NCBI GenBank assembly: GCA_938008435.1
Contig: CALLKK010000011.1
Location: 173,146 to 237,145, forward strand
Direction of reading: 5' to 3'
Length of the DNA stretch: 64,000 nucleotides
From: an uncultured Steroidobacter sp.
GTDB lineage: Bacteria; Pseudomonadota; Gammaproteobacteria; Steroidobacterales; Steroidobacteraceae
Positions 17,471 through 25,923 of this stretch are shown here, piece by piece (position 1 is the stretch's first letter; each line of letters starts with the position of its first letter). The translations under genes were made by a program, and so were the position numbers. The notes beneath the pieces were generated by a model, which did not search any database, was not told the DNA's origin, and saw only the letters and a program-made list of their open reading frames with translations.

Positions 17471-18526
17471 TTAACCCTGCGGCGGCTCGCTCTCCTGCGC
17501 GCGAATCGGCATTTTTGCGGGCGCCCCCGGGATTTCGCGTACCAGCTTAGGTACCAGGTAACCGGGGAGGCGGCTCGCCAAGGCATCGTGCAGCTCGAGC
17601 GCACGGCGCTCCGGCACTTCGAAGTGCGCCGCACCTTGCACCCGGTCGAGCACATGCAGGTAGTAGGGCAGCACGCCCGCGGCGAAGAGCGCCTCGCTGA
17701 GCTCCGCGAGCGCCTCGACCGAGTCGTTGACGCCGGCGAGCAGCACGGATTGGTTGAGCAGCGTCGCGCCCGTTGCCGCGAGTGCCTGACAGGCGGCCAC
17801 GACTTCGGCGTCGATCTCGCGCGCGTGATTCGCGTGAATCACGACCACCCGCTGTATCGGCAGCGAGCGCAGCCAATTGAGCAACTGGCCGTCGATTCGC
17901 GTCGGGAGCACCATTGGATAGCGAGTATGGATCCGCAGGCGTTTGACGTGCCCAACCTTCAGCAGGCCGTCGCTGAATTCGCGCAGGCGCCGGTCGCTCA
18001 GGCTCAGGGGATCCCCGCCGCTCAAGATCACCTCCGTGATCGAAGGATCGGCAGCGATCGTGCGCAGCGCATCGCTCCAGCCGGCGTGCAGCGCCGATTC
18101 CTCGCTATATGGGAAGTGGCGCCGGAAGCAGTAGCGGCAGTGCACCGCGCATGCGCCGGTGGCGACGACTAGCGCGCGGCCGTGGTACTTGTGCAGTACG
18201 CCCGATCCGGCACGGCTGGCGAGATCGCCGACAGGGTCTTCGCTGAAGCCGGGCGTGCGCTCGAGCTCGGCTGCAAGCGGCAGCACCTGGAGCAGGAGCG
18301 GGTCGCGCGGATCGCCCTTGCGCATCTTGGCGATGAAACTGCGCGGCACTTTGAGCGGGAAGCTCCGCGCAGCGGCCAGTGCAGGCTCGAGGACGCTCGG
18401 ATCGAGGTCGAGCAGCCGACACAGCTCGCGCGGGTCCGAGACGGCCTCGGCGAGCTCCCGCTGCCACGATCGGGCGGTCGCTGGATTCGTCTCGAACTGG
18501 CCTGACAGAGGGGTTGCGGCTATCAT
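17471..18526 (-). CDS. epmB: EF-P (R)-beta-lysine pathway lysine 2,3-aminomutase
   Basis: 351-residue radical SAM, PLP-dependent aminomutase that makes (R)-beta-lysine for modification of elongation factor P. The radical SAM cluster motif is C-x3-C-x2-C in GACAVHCRYCFRRHFPY. VPRSFIAKMRKGDPRDPLL, LHKYHGRALVV, SGGDPLSLSD and the C-terminal GYLVPKLVREIPG (with the PLP Lys) align closely with E. coli EpmB (342 aa). Start ATG at 18526 (MIAATPLSGQ) matches the E. coli N-terminus; an ATG at 18568 is possible. It is divergent from efp 160 bp away, the usual arrangement. Confidence 0.95.
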   Translation of the reverse strand: MIAATPLSGQFETNPATARSWQRELAEAVSDPRELCRLLDLDPSVLEPALAAARSFPLKVPRSFIAKMRKGDPRDPLLLQVLPLAAELERTPGFSEDPVGDLASRAGSGVLHKYHGRALVVATGACAVHCRYCFRRHFPYSEESALHAGWSDALRTIAADPSITEVILSGGDPLSLSDRRLREFSDGLLKVGHVKRLRIHTRYPMVLPTRIDGQLLNWLRSLPIQRVVVIHANHAREIDAEVVAACQALAATGATLLNQSVLLAGVNDSVEALAELSEALFAAGVLPYYLHVLDRVQGAAHFEVPERRALELHDALASRLPGYLVPKLVREIPGAPAKMPIRAQESEPPQG

Positions 18527-18686
18527 TTGCGCCCTTTGTCGCGCCGGGTCGGCGCGACGCGAAGACATGGAACCAGGGTTGAACTCGTTCGAGCCGAGCC
18601 TGCGACGCAAGGGAGTCGCGGGCTCGAAGGTCGCGGGTTCGAAGACGTCGGTTCTCGCATTTTCACAGATTGGGCGGCGGTGCCAA

Positions 18687-19256
18687 ATGGCGACTTTCTC
18701 TACGAATGAGTTCAAGTCAGGTTTGAAGATCATCCTCGAGAACGATCCGTACGTGATCGTCGAGAACGAGATGGTCAAACCCGGCAAGGGTCAGGCCTTC
18801 AACCGGGTCAAGGTGCGTAACCTGAAGACCGGCCGGGTCATCGAGCGTACTTTCAAGTCCGGCGATTCCGTCGAGGCGGCGGACGTCGTCGAGACCGAGA
18901 TGCAGTATCTCTATACCGACGGCGAGTTCTGGCACTTCATGGTGCCGGACAACTACGAGCAGTATGCCGCCGGCAAAGAGGCGGTGGGCGACAGCGCCAT
19001 CTGGCTGAAGGACGGCATGATGTGCACGGTGATGCTGTGGAACGGCGTTCCGCTCAACGTCACGCCGCCGGCCCACGTCGAGCTCAAGATCGTGGAAACC
19101 GATCCGGGCGTACGCGGCGACACCGCGACGGGCGGTGCGAAACCCGCGAAGCTCGAAACCGGTGCGGTGGTGCGTGTGCCGCTCTTCATCAACGAAGGCG
19201 AAGTCATCCGCGTCGACACGCGCACGGCCGAGTACATCGCACGAGCCAAGGGCTGA
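18687..19256 (+). CDS. efp: Elongation factor P
   Basis: 189-residue EF-P, which binds ribosomes stalled at polyproline stretches. Three beta-barrel domains span the length. Domain I carries the modified residue Lys34 in MVKPGKGQAFNRVK, in the context for beta-lysylation by EpmA and EpmB, both encoded nearby. Domain III ends GEVIRVDTRTAEYIARAKG, the standard C-terminus. The ATG at 18687 (MATFSTNEFKSGLK) is the conserved start; the frame is open upstream without homology. It is divergent to epmB; the hexamer TATCAT in the gap could be a -10 box, but no clear -35 is seen. Confidence 0.97.
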   Translation: MATFSTNEFKSGLKIILENDPYVIVENEMVKPGKGQAFNRVKVRNLKTGRVIERTFKSGDSVEAADVVETEMQYLYTDGEFWHFMVPDNYEQYAAGKEAVGDSAIWLKDGMMCTVMLWNGVPLNVTPPAHVELKIVETDPGVRGDTATGGAKPAKLETGAVVRVPLFINEGEVIRVDTRTAEYIARAKG

Positions 19257-19334
19257 CGTCCTCGCCACGGACAGGCGGCGGGGCAGCGCGCCCGGCTTCG
19301 AGCGCACCCCGCTGTCGCCGCTGGCATCCCTCCG

Positions 19335-19808
19335 CTAGAGCAGCACTTCGACCAGACGCTCTAGGCCAAGTCTGTCTTCGTCGTCGAACCGCCCGAGCTT
19401 CGGGCTGTCGATGTCCAATACGCCGAGCAGCGTGCCTGCGCGCAGCAGTGGCACCACGATTTCCGAGCGCGACGCTGCATCGCACGCAATGTGTCCGGGA
19501 AATTCGTCTACGTTCGGCACCACGATCGTGCTGCGTTTCAGCGCAGCCGTGCCGCACACGCCGCGCCCGAGCGGAATGCGTACGCACGCAGGCAGCCCCT
19601 GGAACGGTCCCACCACCAGCACGTCGCCTTTGAGTAGATAAAAGCCCGCCCAGTTGACCTCGGGCAGCGAGTGATAGAGAAGCGCTGCCACGTTCGCGAG
19701 ATTGGCGATGAAATCGTCTTCTCCGGCAGTCAGGGCCCGTGCCTCTTGCTTGATGCGCTCGTAGAGCGCGGGCTTGGGCAGCGTCGGATCGATCGTAACG
19801 GTGTGCAT
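19335..19808 (-). CDS. msrC: Free methionine-(R)-sulfoxide reductase (GAF domain)
   Basis: 157-residue single GAF-domain enzyme that reduces free methionine-(R)-sulfoxide, a repair activity against oxidative damage. The three conserved cysteines are Cys75 (GLPACVRIPLGRG), Cys85 (GVCGTAA) and Cys109 (GHIACDAASRSEIVVPL), spaced as in E. coli fRMsr (84, 94, 118). VNWAGFYLL is another family mark. Start ATG at 19808 (MHTVTIDPTL) follows epmA by 41 bp, so it is probably the last gene of a SCO1-psd-epmA-msrC transcript. Confidence 0.92.
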   Translation of the reverse strand: MHTVTIDPTLPKPALYERIKQEARALTAGEDDFIANLANVAALLYHSLPEVNWAGFYLLKGDVLVVGPFQGLPACVRIPLGRGVCGTAALKRSTIVVPNVDEFPGHIACDAASRSEIVVPLLRAGTLLGVLDIDSPKLGRFDDEDRLGLERLVEVLL

Positions 19809-19849
19809 CGGCGGACGCTCGTGATTCAGGGGCGCAGCGACAGCGACGT

Positions 19850-20803
19850 TTACGCCCGATCGAACGGAAAGGCCAGCACTTCCTCGATGTGCCGCGCGCC
19901 GATCGCGCACATGACGAGCCGGTCGAAGCCGAGCGCGACGCCCGAGCATTCCGGCAAGCCATGCTCGAGCGCTGCCAGAAAACGCTCATCGAGCGGAGGC
20001 GTCGGCAGGCCGCGGCGCTTGCGTTCTGCGAGATCGCGCTCGAAGCGTGCCCGCTGCTCGACGGGATCGGCGAGCTCGTGAAAGCCATTCGCAAGCTCGA
20101 TGCCGTCGAGATAAGCCTCGAAGCGCGAGGCGACGGGTCCGCGTACCTTGGCGAGCGCAGCCTGCGAGGCGGGATAGTCATAGATAAACGTCAGGCGCTC
20201 GTGTCCGAGAGTCGGACCGACCAGCGTAGCCATGATGAGATCGAGCACGGCGTCGCGATCGGCGCGCACGTCTTGCGGCACTTCGATGCCGGCACTCTCG
20301 AGTCGTGCGATCAGGACCGGCGTTGGATCGTCGAATGCATCGACGCCGGCATGCAGCTGCACTGCGTCGCGGTAGGTGAGGCGCTCGGCACGTTCGCAGC
20401 GGCGCTCCGGAGGCAACATCGCATCGATCAAGCGTTCCACGTCCGACATCAGGGCGTGATGATCGATGCCGAGCCGATACCACTCGATCATGGTGAATTC
20501 CGGATTGTGCCAACGGCCGGCTTCGCCATCGCGATACACCTTCGCGATCTGCCAGATATCGCCGCAGCCGGCTGCGAGGAGGCGCTTCATGGCGTACTCC
20601 GGCGAGGTGTGCAGGAAGCGCGGCTGACCGCATGCGCGCGCCTCGACGCTGGCCAGGTGCACGTCGCTCACCGCGGCGGCGCTCAAGTTGGGCGTTTCGA
20701 CTTCGAGCGCGTGCGTCGCAGTGAAATACTCGCGCGCCGCGCGCAGCATGCGGGCGCGCAGTTCGAGAGTCGCGATCGACGCGGTTGGCTGCCAGTCCGC
20801 CAT
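19850..20803 (-). CDS. epmA: EF-P beta-lysyltransferase (GenX/PoxA/YjeA)
   Basis: 317-residue class II lysyl-tRNA synthetase paralogue that attaches (R)-beta-lysine to Lys34 of EF-P. It lacks the N-terminal anticodon-binding domain of LysS, as the family does. Visible class II motifs: VETPNLSAAAVSDVHLASV, LHTSPEYAMKRLLAAG with GDIWQIAKVYRDGE (motif 2), FTMIEWYRLG, ELANGFHELADPVEQRARF and the motif 3 region GVALGFDRLVMC. It starts 6 bp before the end of psd on the coding strand (20803 against 20810), so the two are tightly coupled. Confidence 0.96.
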   Translation of the reverse strand: MADWQPTASIATLELRARMLRAAREYFTATHALEVETPNLSAAAVSDVHLASVEARACGQPRFLHTSPEYAMKRLLAAGCGDIWQIAKVYRDGEAGRWHNPEFTMIEWYRLGIDHHALMSDVERLIDAMLPPERRCERAERLTYRDAVQLHAGVDAFDDPTPVLIARLESAGIEVPQDVRADRDAVLDLIMATLVGPTLGHERLTFIYDYPASQAALAKVRGPVASRFEAYLDGIELANGFHELADPVEQRARFERDLAERKRRGLPTPPLDERFLAALEHGLPECSGVALGFDRLVMCAIGARHIEEVLAFPFDRA

Positions 20804-20809
20804 TCGATG

Positions 20810-21712
20810 TTACTGCGCTGTCAGGTAATTGACGTTCATGCGCCCGATCGCGCGCCCAAGACGCACTTCGGTGTCGGGTTCCAGCGTGGCATCCCAGCGC
20901 ACGCGCTGCGATTGAAACAACAGGATCACCGTCGAGCCCATGTTGAAGCGTCCGAGCTCCTCGCCTTTGACGAAGGCGCGGCCGATTCCCTCTTCGATCG
21001 GCAGTGCTTGTTTGCGCGCACGCGGCGGCGGATTGACCTCGCCGCAGTGCACGGTTTCGATGCTTCCGACGAACAGGGCGCCGATCAGAATCACCGCCAT
21101 GCGGCCTGCTGCCGTGTCGAACTCGCAGATGAGTCGTTCATTGCGTGCGAACACGCGCGGCACGGCGCGCACGGTAGCGGAGTTCACACTGAAGAGGTCG
21201 CCGGGCACGTACACGTTGCTGCGCAGCGTGCCGTCCAGCGGCATGTGGATGCGGTGGTAGTTGTACGGTGCGAGGTAGATGCAGGCGAAGCTGCCGCCGC
21301 GGTAGGCGGCGACGGCGTCTTGATCGTTTGCGAGCAAGCTTGCGAGCGAATAGGTGTGTCCTTTCGCTTGCACGAGCGTCGTATCGTCGATCAGACCGCA
21401 TTGACTGACTTTGCCGTCGACCGGGCTGACGACGAGCTGCGGATCGACAGCGATCGGTCGCACGCCCGGGCGCAACGGACGCGTGAAGAAGGCATTGAAG
21501 GTGGGGTAGGCGTACGGATTGCTTTCTTCCGCTTCGCTCATGTCGACGCGGTATCCCGCGAGAAACATCCGCAGCAGCGCGTTCTTGATGAGCGGCGAGC
21601 GTTGCCGCATGAGCGAGTAGACGACACGCGAGAGCAGATGCTTCGGCAGAACGTACTGCAGGAGCGCGAACAGGTGATCGCCCGCGCGGGCAGAAGGCAG
21701 AGGCTTGGTCAT
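20810..21712 (-). CDS. psd: Phosphatidylserine decarboxylase proenzyme
   Basis: 300-residue membrane-associated decarboxylase that makes phosphatidylethanolamine, the main zwitterionic phospholipid. Conserved blocks are NPYAYPTFNAFFTRPLRPG, VSPVDGKVSQCG, YNYHRIHMPLDG and GALFVGSIETVHCGEV. The self-cleavage site is MGST in FNMGSTVILLF, where the Ser becomes the pyruvoyl group of the alpha subunit. The ATG overlaps the SCO1-family stop by 4 bp (ATGA), showing translational coupling. Confidence 0.96.
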   Translation of the reverse strand: MTKPLPSARAGDHLFALLQYVLPKHLLSRVVYSLMRQRSPLIKNALLRMFLAGYRVDMSEAEESNPYAYPTFNAFFTRPLRPGVRPIAVDPQLVVSPVDGKVSQCGLIDDTTLVQAKGHTYSLASLLANDQDAVAAYRGGSFACIYLAPYNYHRIHMPLDGTLRSNVYVPGDLFSVNSATVRAVPRVFARNERLICEFDTAAGRMAVILIGALFVGSIETVHCGEVNPPPRARKQALPIEEGIGRAFVKGEELGRFNMGSTVILLFQSQRVRWDATLEPDTEVRLGRAIGRMNVNYLTAQ

Positions 21713-22356
21713 CGTGGCTCGTGTCCAGCGGCGACGACGCGGCGATAGTCCGCGGCGATCTGCTCAGGTATGTGCGGCGGCGAAAACAGTGCGCGCAGCT
21801 CGCCAGCCGGATCGATCAAGAAAATCGCTGCCGAATGATCGACGGTGTAATTGCCGTCGCCGAGCTGCGTGATCGCGACAGGCACGCCGATCTGGCGCGT
21901 GAACGTATCGATGGCGTCCTGCTCGCCGGTGACGCCGACGAAGTCGGGATTGAAGTGCGCGACATACCGGGCCAGCTGCGCGGGCGTGTCGCGTTGCGGA
22001 TCGACCGATACCAGCACAACGTGCGGGCGCTGCGGCTCCGGAAGGTCCGCAAGGGATTTGACGACTCCGGCCAGCATCTGCAGCGTCGTCGGGCAGACGT
22101 CCGGGCAATACGTGAAGCCGAAGAAGACGAACGTCCACTGGCCACGCAGGCGTTCGTTGTCGAAGCGGCGCTCGTGATGGTCCGTCAGCTCGAATTCGGG
22201 CAAGGGGCCGGGCGGATCGAGGAGCGTTCCCGTGACGAGCGCGACGGCTTCGTCGCTGGTCGCGCGCTCGAGCAGCGCGCGAGAGAGCAGCATGCCGGCG
22301 ATGACGGCTACAATGCCGACGGCGACCGCTGCGATGGTCGATGCTTTACCGTTCAT
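21709..22356 (-). CDS. SCO1/SenC family copper-binding protein
   Basis: 215-residue membrane-anchored thioredoxin-fold protein of the SCO1/SenC/PrrC family, which delivers copper to the CuA site of cytochrome c oxidase or acts in redox signalling. A single N-terminal membrane anchor (about residues 8-26, AAVAVGIVAVIAGMLL) puts the domain in the periplasm. The copper ligands are the CPDVC pair in TYCPDVCPTT and the His in YTVDHSAAIFLID. The ATG at 22356 has AGAGG six bases upstream; an ATG two codons earlier (22362) abuts that site and is less suited. It leads the psd-epmA-msrC group and starts about 30 bp from the divergent prmB start. Confidence 0.9.
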   Translation of the reverse strand: MNGKASTIAAVAVGIVAVIAGMLLSRALLERATSDEAVALVTGTLLDPPGPLPEFELTDHHERRFDNERLRGQWTFVFFGFTYCPDVCPTTLQMLAGVVKSLADLPEPQRPHVVLVSVDPQRDTPAQLARYVAHFNPDFVGVTGEQDAIDTFTRQIGVPVAITQLGDGNYTVDHSAAIFLIDPAGELRALFSPPHIPEQIAADYRRVVAAGHEPR

Positions 22357-22386
22357 CTTCATCCTCTTTCTCTGCGGAATTATCGC

Positions 22387-23304
22387 ATGTCCCCTGTCAT
22401 ACCGCCCGTCACCGTCCGCGAGCTCATCGAACAGGGCGCGCGCGCATTCGAGCAAGCGGGGCTCTGGTTCGGTCACGGCACCGACAACGCGTTCGACGAA
22501 GCGGCCGAGCTCGTGTTCTTCGGCGCCGGGCTGCGGCACGAAGACGCGCCGGCCGTGTACGACAAGCTGCTCGAGCCGGAGCAGCGCTCGCGTGTCGAAG
22601 GCTTGTTCGAGCGACGCATTCGCGAGCGCATCCCGGCGGCGTATTTGACGCATCGCATGTGGTTCGCCGGACACGAGTTCTACGTGGATCAGCGCGTGCT
22701 CGTGCCGCGCTCGCCGATCGCGGAGCTCATCGAGGCATGCTTCGAACCGTGGATCGACGCTGAGCGGATCGAGCGAGTGCTCGATATCGGAACGGGTTCT
22801 GGATGCATCGCCGTTGCCAGTGCGTTGGCGTTGCCGCAGGCGCAGGTCGATGCGACCGATGTGTCGGAAGATGCGCTGGCGGTCACTGCGATCAACGTGG
22901 CGCGTTATGGGCTCGAAGGGCGCGTGCGTGCGCTTCGCTCCGACGTCTACGACGCGCTCGGCGAGGAGCGCTACGACGTGATCGTGTCGAATCCGCCTTA
23001 CGTGGGAGAGGAGGAGCTCGCGGAGTTGCCCGATGAGTATGCGCGCGAGCCGCGTCTCGGTTTGTATGGCGGTAGCCGTGACGGGCTCGCCATCGTGGAG
23101 CGCATCCTGCATGGCGCCGAAGCGCATCTCACGCCCCACGGCATCTTGATCGTGGAAGTCGGCAACTCCGAAGAGGCGCTGATCGAGAAGTATCCGCAGG
23201 TGCCGTTCACGTGGCTCGAATTCGAACGTGGCGGCGGCGGTGTGTTCTTGCTCACGGCAGCGCAGCTGCGCGACCTCGCGCGGGCCCCGAGAGGATCGGG
23301 TTAG
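22387..23304 (+). CDS. prmB: Ribosomal protein L3 N5-glutamine methyltransferase
   Basis: 305-residue SAM-dependent methyltransferase that modifies a glutamine of ribosomal protein L3. The N-terminal helical part contains AFEQAGLWFGHGTDNAFDEA and RIPAAYLTHRMWFAGHEFYV; the Rossmann part has the SAM motif VLDIGTGSGCIAVA and the catalytic NPPYVGEEE. The sequence AYLTHRMWFAG with NPPY separates PrmB from PrmC. Located directly before aroC, as in E. coli. The start ATG at 22387 is only about 30 bp from the divergent SCO1 gene, so each promoter must lie inside or very close to the other gene. Confidence 0.95.
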   Translation: MSPVIPPVTVRELIEQGARAFEQAGLWFGHGTDNAFDEAAELVFFGAGLRHEDAPAVYDKLLEPEQRSRVEGLFERRIRERIPAAYLTHRMWFAGHEFYVDQRVLVPRSPIAELIEACFEPWIDAERIERVLDIGTGSGCIAVASALALPQAQVDATDVSEDALAVTAINVARYGLEGRVRALRSDVYDALGEERYDVIVSNPPYVGEEELAELPDEYAREPRLGLYGGSRDGLAIVERILHGAEAHLTPHGILIVEVGNSEEALIEKYPQVPFTWLEFERGGGGVFLLTAAQLRDLARAPRGSG

Positions 23305-23415
23305 AATCTGCCGGCTCAGATGTGCGAGTGCGCTTCCCCGAGGACGAAGCGCGCGGCGCCTCCGAGCTACGTTGGATCATCTGGTCGCCAATACTCAACG
23401 CAGCGCTCAAGGCCC

Positions 23416-24513
23416 ATGCCCGGTAACACATTCGGCGTACTCTTTACTGTCACGACCTTCGGCGAGAGCCACGGGCCCGCGCTCGGCGCGATCGTCGACG
23501 GTTGCCCGCCGGGGCTTGAGCTGTCGGAAGAGGATATTCAGGTCGAGCTCGAGCGGCGGCGCACCGGAACCTCGCGGCACACCAGCCAGCGCAAGGAACC
23601 GGACCGCGTGCGCATTCTCTCCGGCGTGTTCGAAGGGCGGACGACCGGCACGCCGATCGGTTTGCTCATCGAGAACGTGGATCAACGTTCGCGCGATTAC
23701 GAAAAGATCAAGGATCGTTTCCGCCCGGGCCACGCCGATTACACCTATCAGCAGAAGTACGGTTTCCGCGATTACCGCGGCGGAGGGCGCTCATCGGCGC
23801 GCGAGACCGTCATGCGCGTTGCAGCCGGTGCGATCGCACGCAAGTACCTGCGCGAGCGTTTGTCGATCAACATCCAGGGATATCTGGCGCAGCTTGGCCC
23901 CATCAAGCTCGAGCCCAAGTCATTGAGCACGGTCTACGACAATCCGTTCTTCTCGCCGGATCCGGATCGGATCGAAGAGCTCGAGCAGTACATGATCAAT
24001 CTGCGCCGCGAAGGGGATTCGGTCGGCGCGCGCGTGAACGTGATTGCGACCGGTGTGCCGCCTGGGCTCGGCGAGCCGGTGTTCGACAGGCTCGATGCCG
24101 ACATCGCGCACGCGATGATGTCGATCAATGCGGTGAAGGGCGTCGAGATCGGCGCGGGATTCGCCGTCGTGGAGCAGAAGGGCAGCCAGCACCGCGACGA
24201 GATCACCCCTCAAGGGTTTCTCTCCAATAGTGCCGGCGGCATCTTGGGCGGCATCTCGAGCGGACAGGACATCCTCGTGTCGATCGCGCTCAAGCCCACC
24301 TCGAGCATCATCATCCCCGGCCGGACCATCGACGTGGACGGCAACAGCGTGGAGGTCGTCACGACCGGCCGGCACGACCCGTGCGTCGGCTTAAGGGCGA
24401 CCCCGATCGCGGAGGCCATGTTGGCCCTGGTGCTGATGGATCATTACCTGCGCCATCGAGCGCAGAATGCCGACGTCCAAAGCCGTACGCCGGTCGTTCC
24501 TCCGCGCCTCTGA
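23416..24513 (+). CDS. aroC: Chorismate synthase
   Basis: 365-residue FMN-dependent enzyme that converts EPSP to chorismate, the last shared step to aromatic amino acids and folate. Family signatures: GESHGPALGAIVDGCPPG near the N-terminus, DYRGGGRSSARETVMRVAAG (signature 2) and SGQDILVSIALKPTSS. GTSRHTSQRKEPD contains conserved substrate-binding residues. The ATG at 23416 gives MPGNTFGVLFTVTTFGESHG, the standard start; the frame extends upstream but without homology. A TAGAAT hexamer (about 23302) overlaps the prmB end and may serve as a -10 box. Confidence 0.97.
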   Translation: MPGNTFGVLFTVTTFGESHGPALGAIVDGCPPGLELSEEDIQVELERRRTGTSRHTSQRKEPDRVRILSGVFEGRTTGTPIGLLIENVDQRSRDYEKIKDRFRPGHADYTYQQKYGFRDYRGGGRSSARETVMRVAAGAIARKYLRERLSINIQGYLAQLGPIKLEPKSLSTVYDNPFFSPDPDRIEELEQYMINLRREGDSVGARVNVIATGVPPGLGEPVFDRLDADIAHAMMSINAVKGVEIGAGFAVVEQKGSQHRDEITPQGFLSNSAGGILGGISSGQDILVSIALKPTSSIIIPGRTIDVDGNSVEVVTTGRHDPCVGLRATPIAEAMLALVLMDHYLRHRAQNADVQSRTPVVPPRL

Positions 24514-24784
24514 TGTGATTCAGCCCTTATTTTCGGGGCCCCGAGCTTAATTATGTGCAGTCTTTAGGGTACTGTTGCGCCCAGTTTTCGCGAGCTCGGG
24601 ATTCGGTCAGCAGACCCACGGCGGCGGCCACTTATTTAAACGCGCGCAACCGGCCTTGACCCTCGGACACTGTCTGGCGGCGGATTCGTGTCGAGAGCGA
24701 CGGGAAGCTCTCACGCTCATCTAGCGGGCGATCTCGGCGGCGACGGCAGATTCCTGGACTTCCTTCGATACCTAACAGACGACA

Positions 24785-25807
24785 ATGAGCAAACGTTGGA
24801 ACGTGGCGGTGGTGGGTGCGACCGGCCTGGTCGGCAGCACGATGCTTTCCATTCTCGAAGAGCGCGATTTTCCGGTAGGCGAAATCTATCCGCTCGCGAG
24901 CGCGCGCTCGGTGGGGCGCACGATCAAGTTCAAGGGCAAGGATGTGCCGGTGCAGGACGTGGAAACCTTCGACTTCTCGAAGGCCCATATCGGCTTGTTC
25001 TCCGCAGGCGCGAGCGTCTCGAAGGTGCATGCGCCGCGTGCCGGACAGGCGGGCTGCGTCGTCATCGACAACACCTCCCAGTTCCGTTACCAGGACGACA
25101 TTCCGCTCGTCGTCACCGAAGTCAATCCGCACGCGATCGCGGGCTATCGCAAGCATAACATCATCGCCAATCCGAACTGCTCGACGATGCAGATGCTCGT
25201 CGCGCTCAAGCCGTTGCATGACGCCGCCGGTATCGAGCGCATCAACGTCGCTACTTATCAATCCGTCTCCGGCGGCGGCCAGAAGGCGATCGACGAGCTA
25301 AAGCAGCAAACCGAGGCGCTCGCGCGTGGCGAGTCCGTCGAGCCCAAGCACATTGCCAAGCAGATCGCCTTCAACTGTGTGCCGCAGATCGACGTTTTCC
25401 TCGACAACGGCTACACCAAGGAAGAAATGAAGATGTACTGGGAGACCCAGAAGATTCTCGAGGACGACTCGATCCGTGTGAACGCGACGGCAGTGCGGGT
25501 AGGTGTCTACGTCGGCCACTCCGAGGCCGTGCACATCGAAACCAAGCGCAAGCTCACGGAAGGCGAAGCGCGCGAGCTCTTGTCGAAGGCCCCTGGGGTG
25601 GTGGTGATCGACGAGCGTCGCCCGGGCGGCTATCCGACGGCCGTGACCGAGGGCGCCGGGACCGACCCTGTCTACGTGGGTCGCATTCGCGAGGACATCA
25701 GCCACGAGCGCGGTCTGAATCTGTGGATTGTGTCAGATAACGTTCGCAAGGGAGCTGCTTTAAATAGCGTCCAGATCGCCGAGATTTTGGTAAAAAACTA
25801 CCTGTAA
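24785..25807 (+). CDS. asd: Aspartate-semialdehyde dehydrogenase
   Basis: 340-residue NADP-dependent enzyme that reduces aspartyl phosphate to the semialdehyde, the branch point to lysine/diaminopimelate, threonine and methionine. N-terminal dinucleotide motif GATGLVGSTML; catalytic Cys132 in IANPNCSTMQ; Gln and His in YQSVSGGGQKA and VGVYVGHSEAVHIE. The GHSEAVHIE form with the short insertion fits the type found in many Pseudomonas and beta-proteobacteria. First gene of the asd-fimV-truA-accD-folC run; the 271-bp upstream gap holds a 12-bp GC palindrome (24533-24544) but no obvious promoter. Confidence 0.97.
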   Translation: MSKRWNVAVVGATGLVGSTMLSILEERDFPVGEIYPLASARSVGRTIKFKGKDVPVQDVETFDFSKAHIGLFSAGASVSKVHAPRAGQAGCVVIDNTSQFRYQDDIPLVVTEVNPHAIAGYRKHNIIANPNCSTMQMLVALKPLHDAAGIERINVATYQSVSGGGQKAIDELKQQTEALARGESVEPKHIAKQIAFNCVPQIDVFLDNGYTKEEMKMYWETQKILEDDSIRVNATAVRVGVYVGHSEAVHIETKRKLTEGEARELLSKAPGVVVIDERRPGGYPTAVTEGAGTDPVYVGRIREDISHERGLNLWIVSDNVRKGAALNSVQIAEILVKNYL

Positions 25808-25923
25808 GCTATAGTTGCGTGCGCAAAGTCACGAAAAAGATGAGCATTAAGCCCCGCTCGCACCGAGCTAAGAGCGCTTCACGCAAGGCTTTGGACGCTT
25901 CAGGTCACGTAACGGGAGAGCTG

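Noticed and set aside
19889..21748. Open frame of 619 codons on the + strand over epmA and psd
   Set aside because: Crosses two well-defined genes on the other strand and has no family resemblance.
24533..24544. 12-bp palindrome TCGGGGCCCCGA after aroC
   Set aside because: No loop and no T-run, so not a convincing terminator; too short and GC-rich to call an operator without a second copy.
25819..25923. Earlier start for fimV (GTG at 25819)
   Set aside because: Would place about 35 basic residues before a clear signal peptide; ATG at 25924 has a good ribosome-binding site and gives a normal Sec signal.
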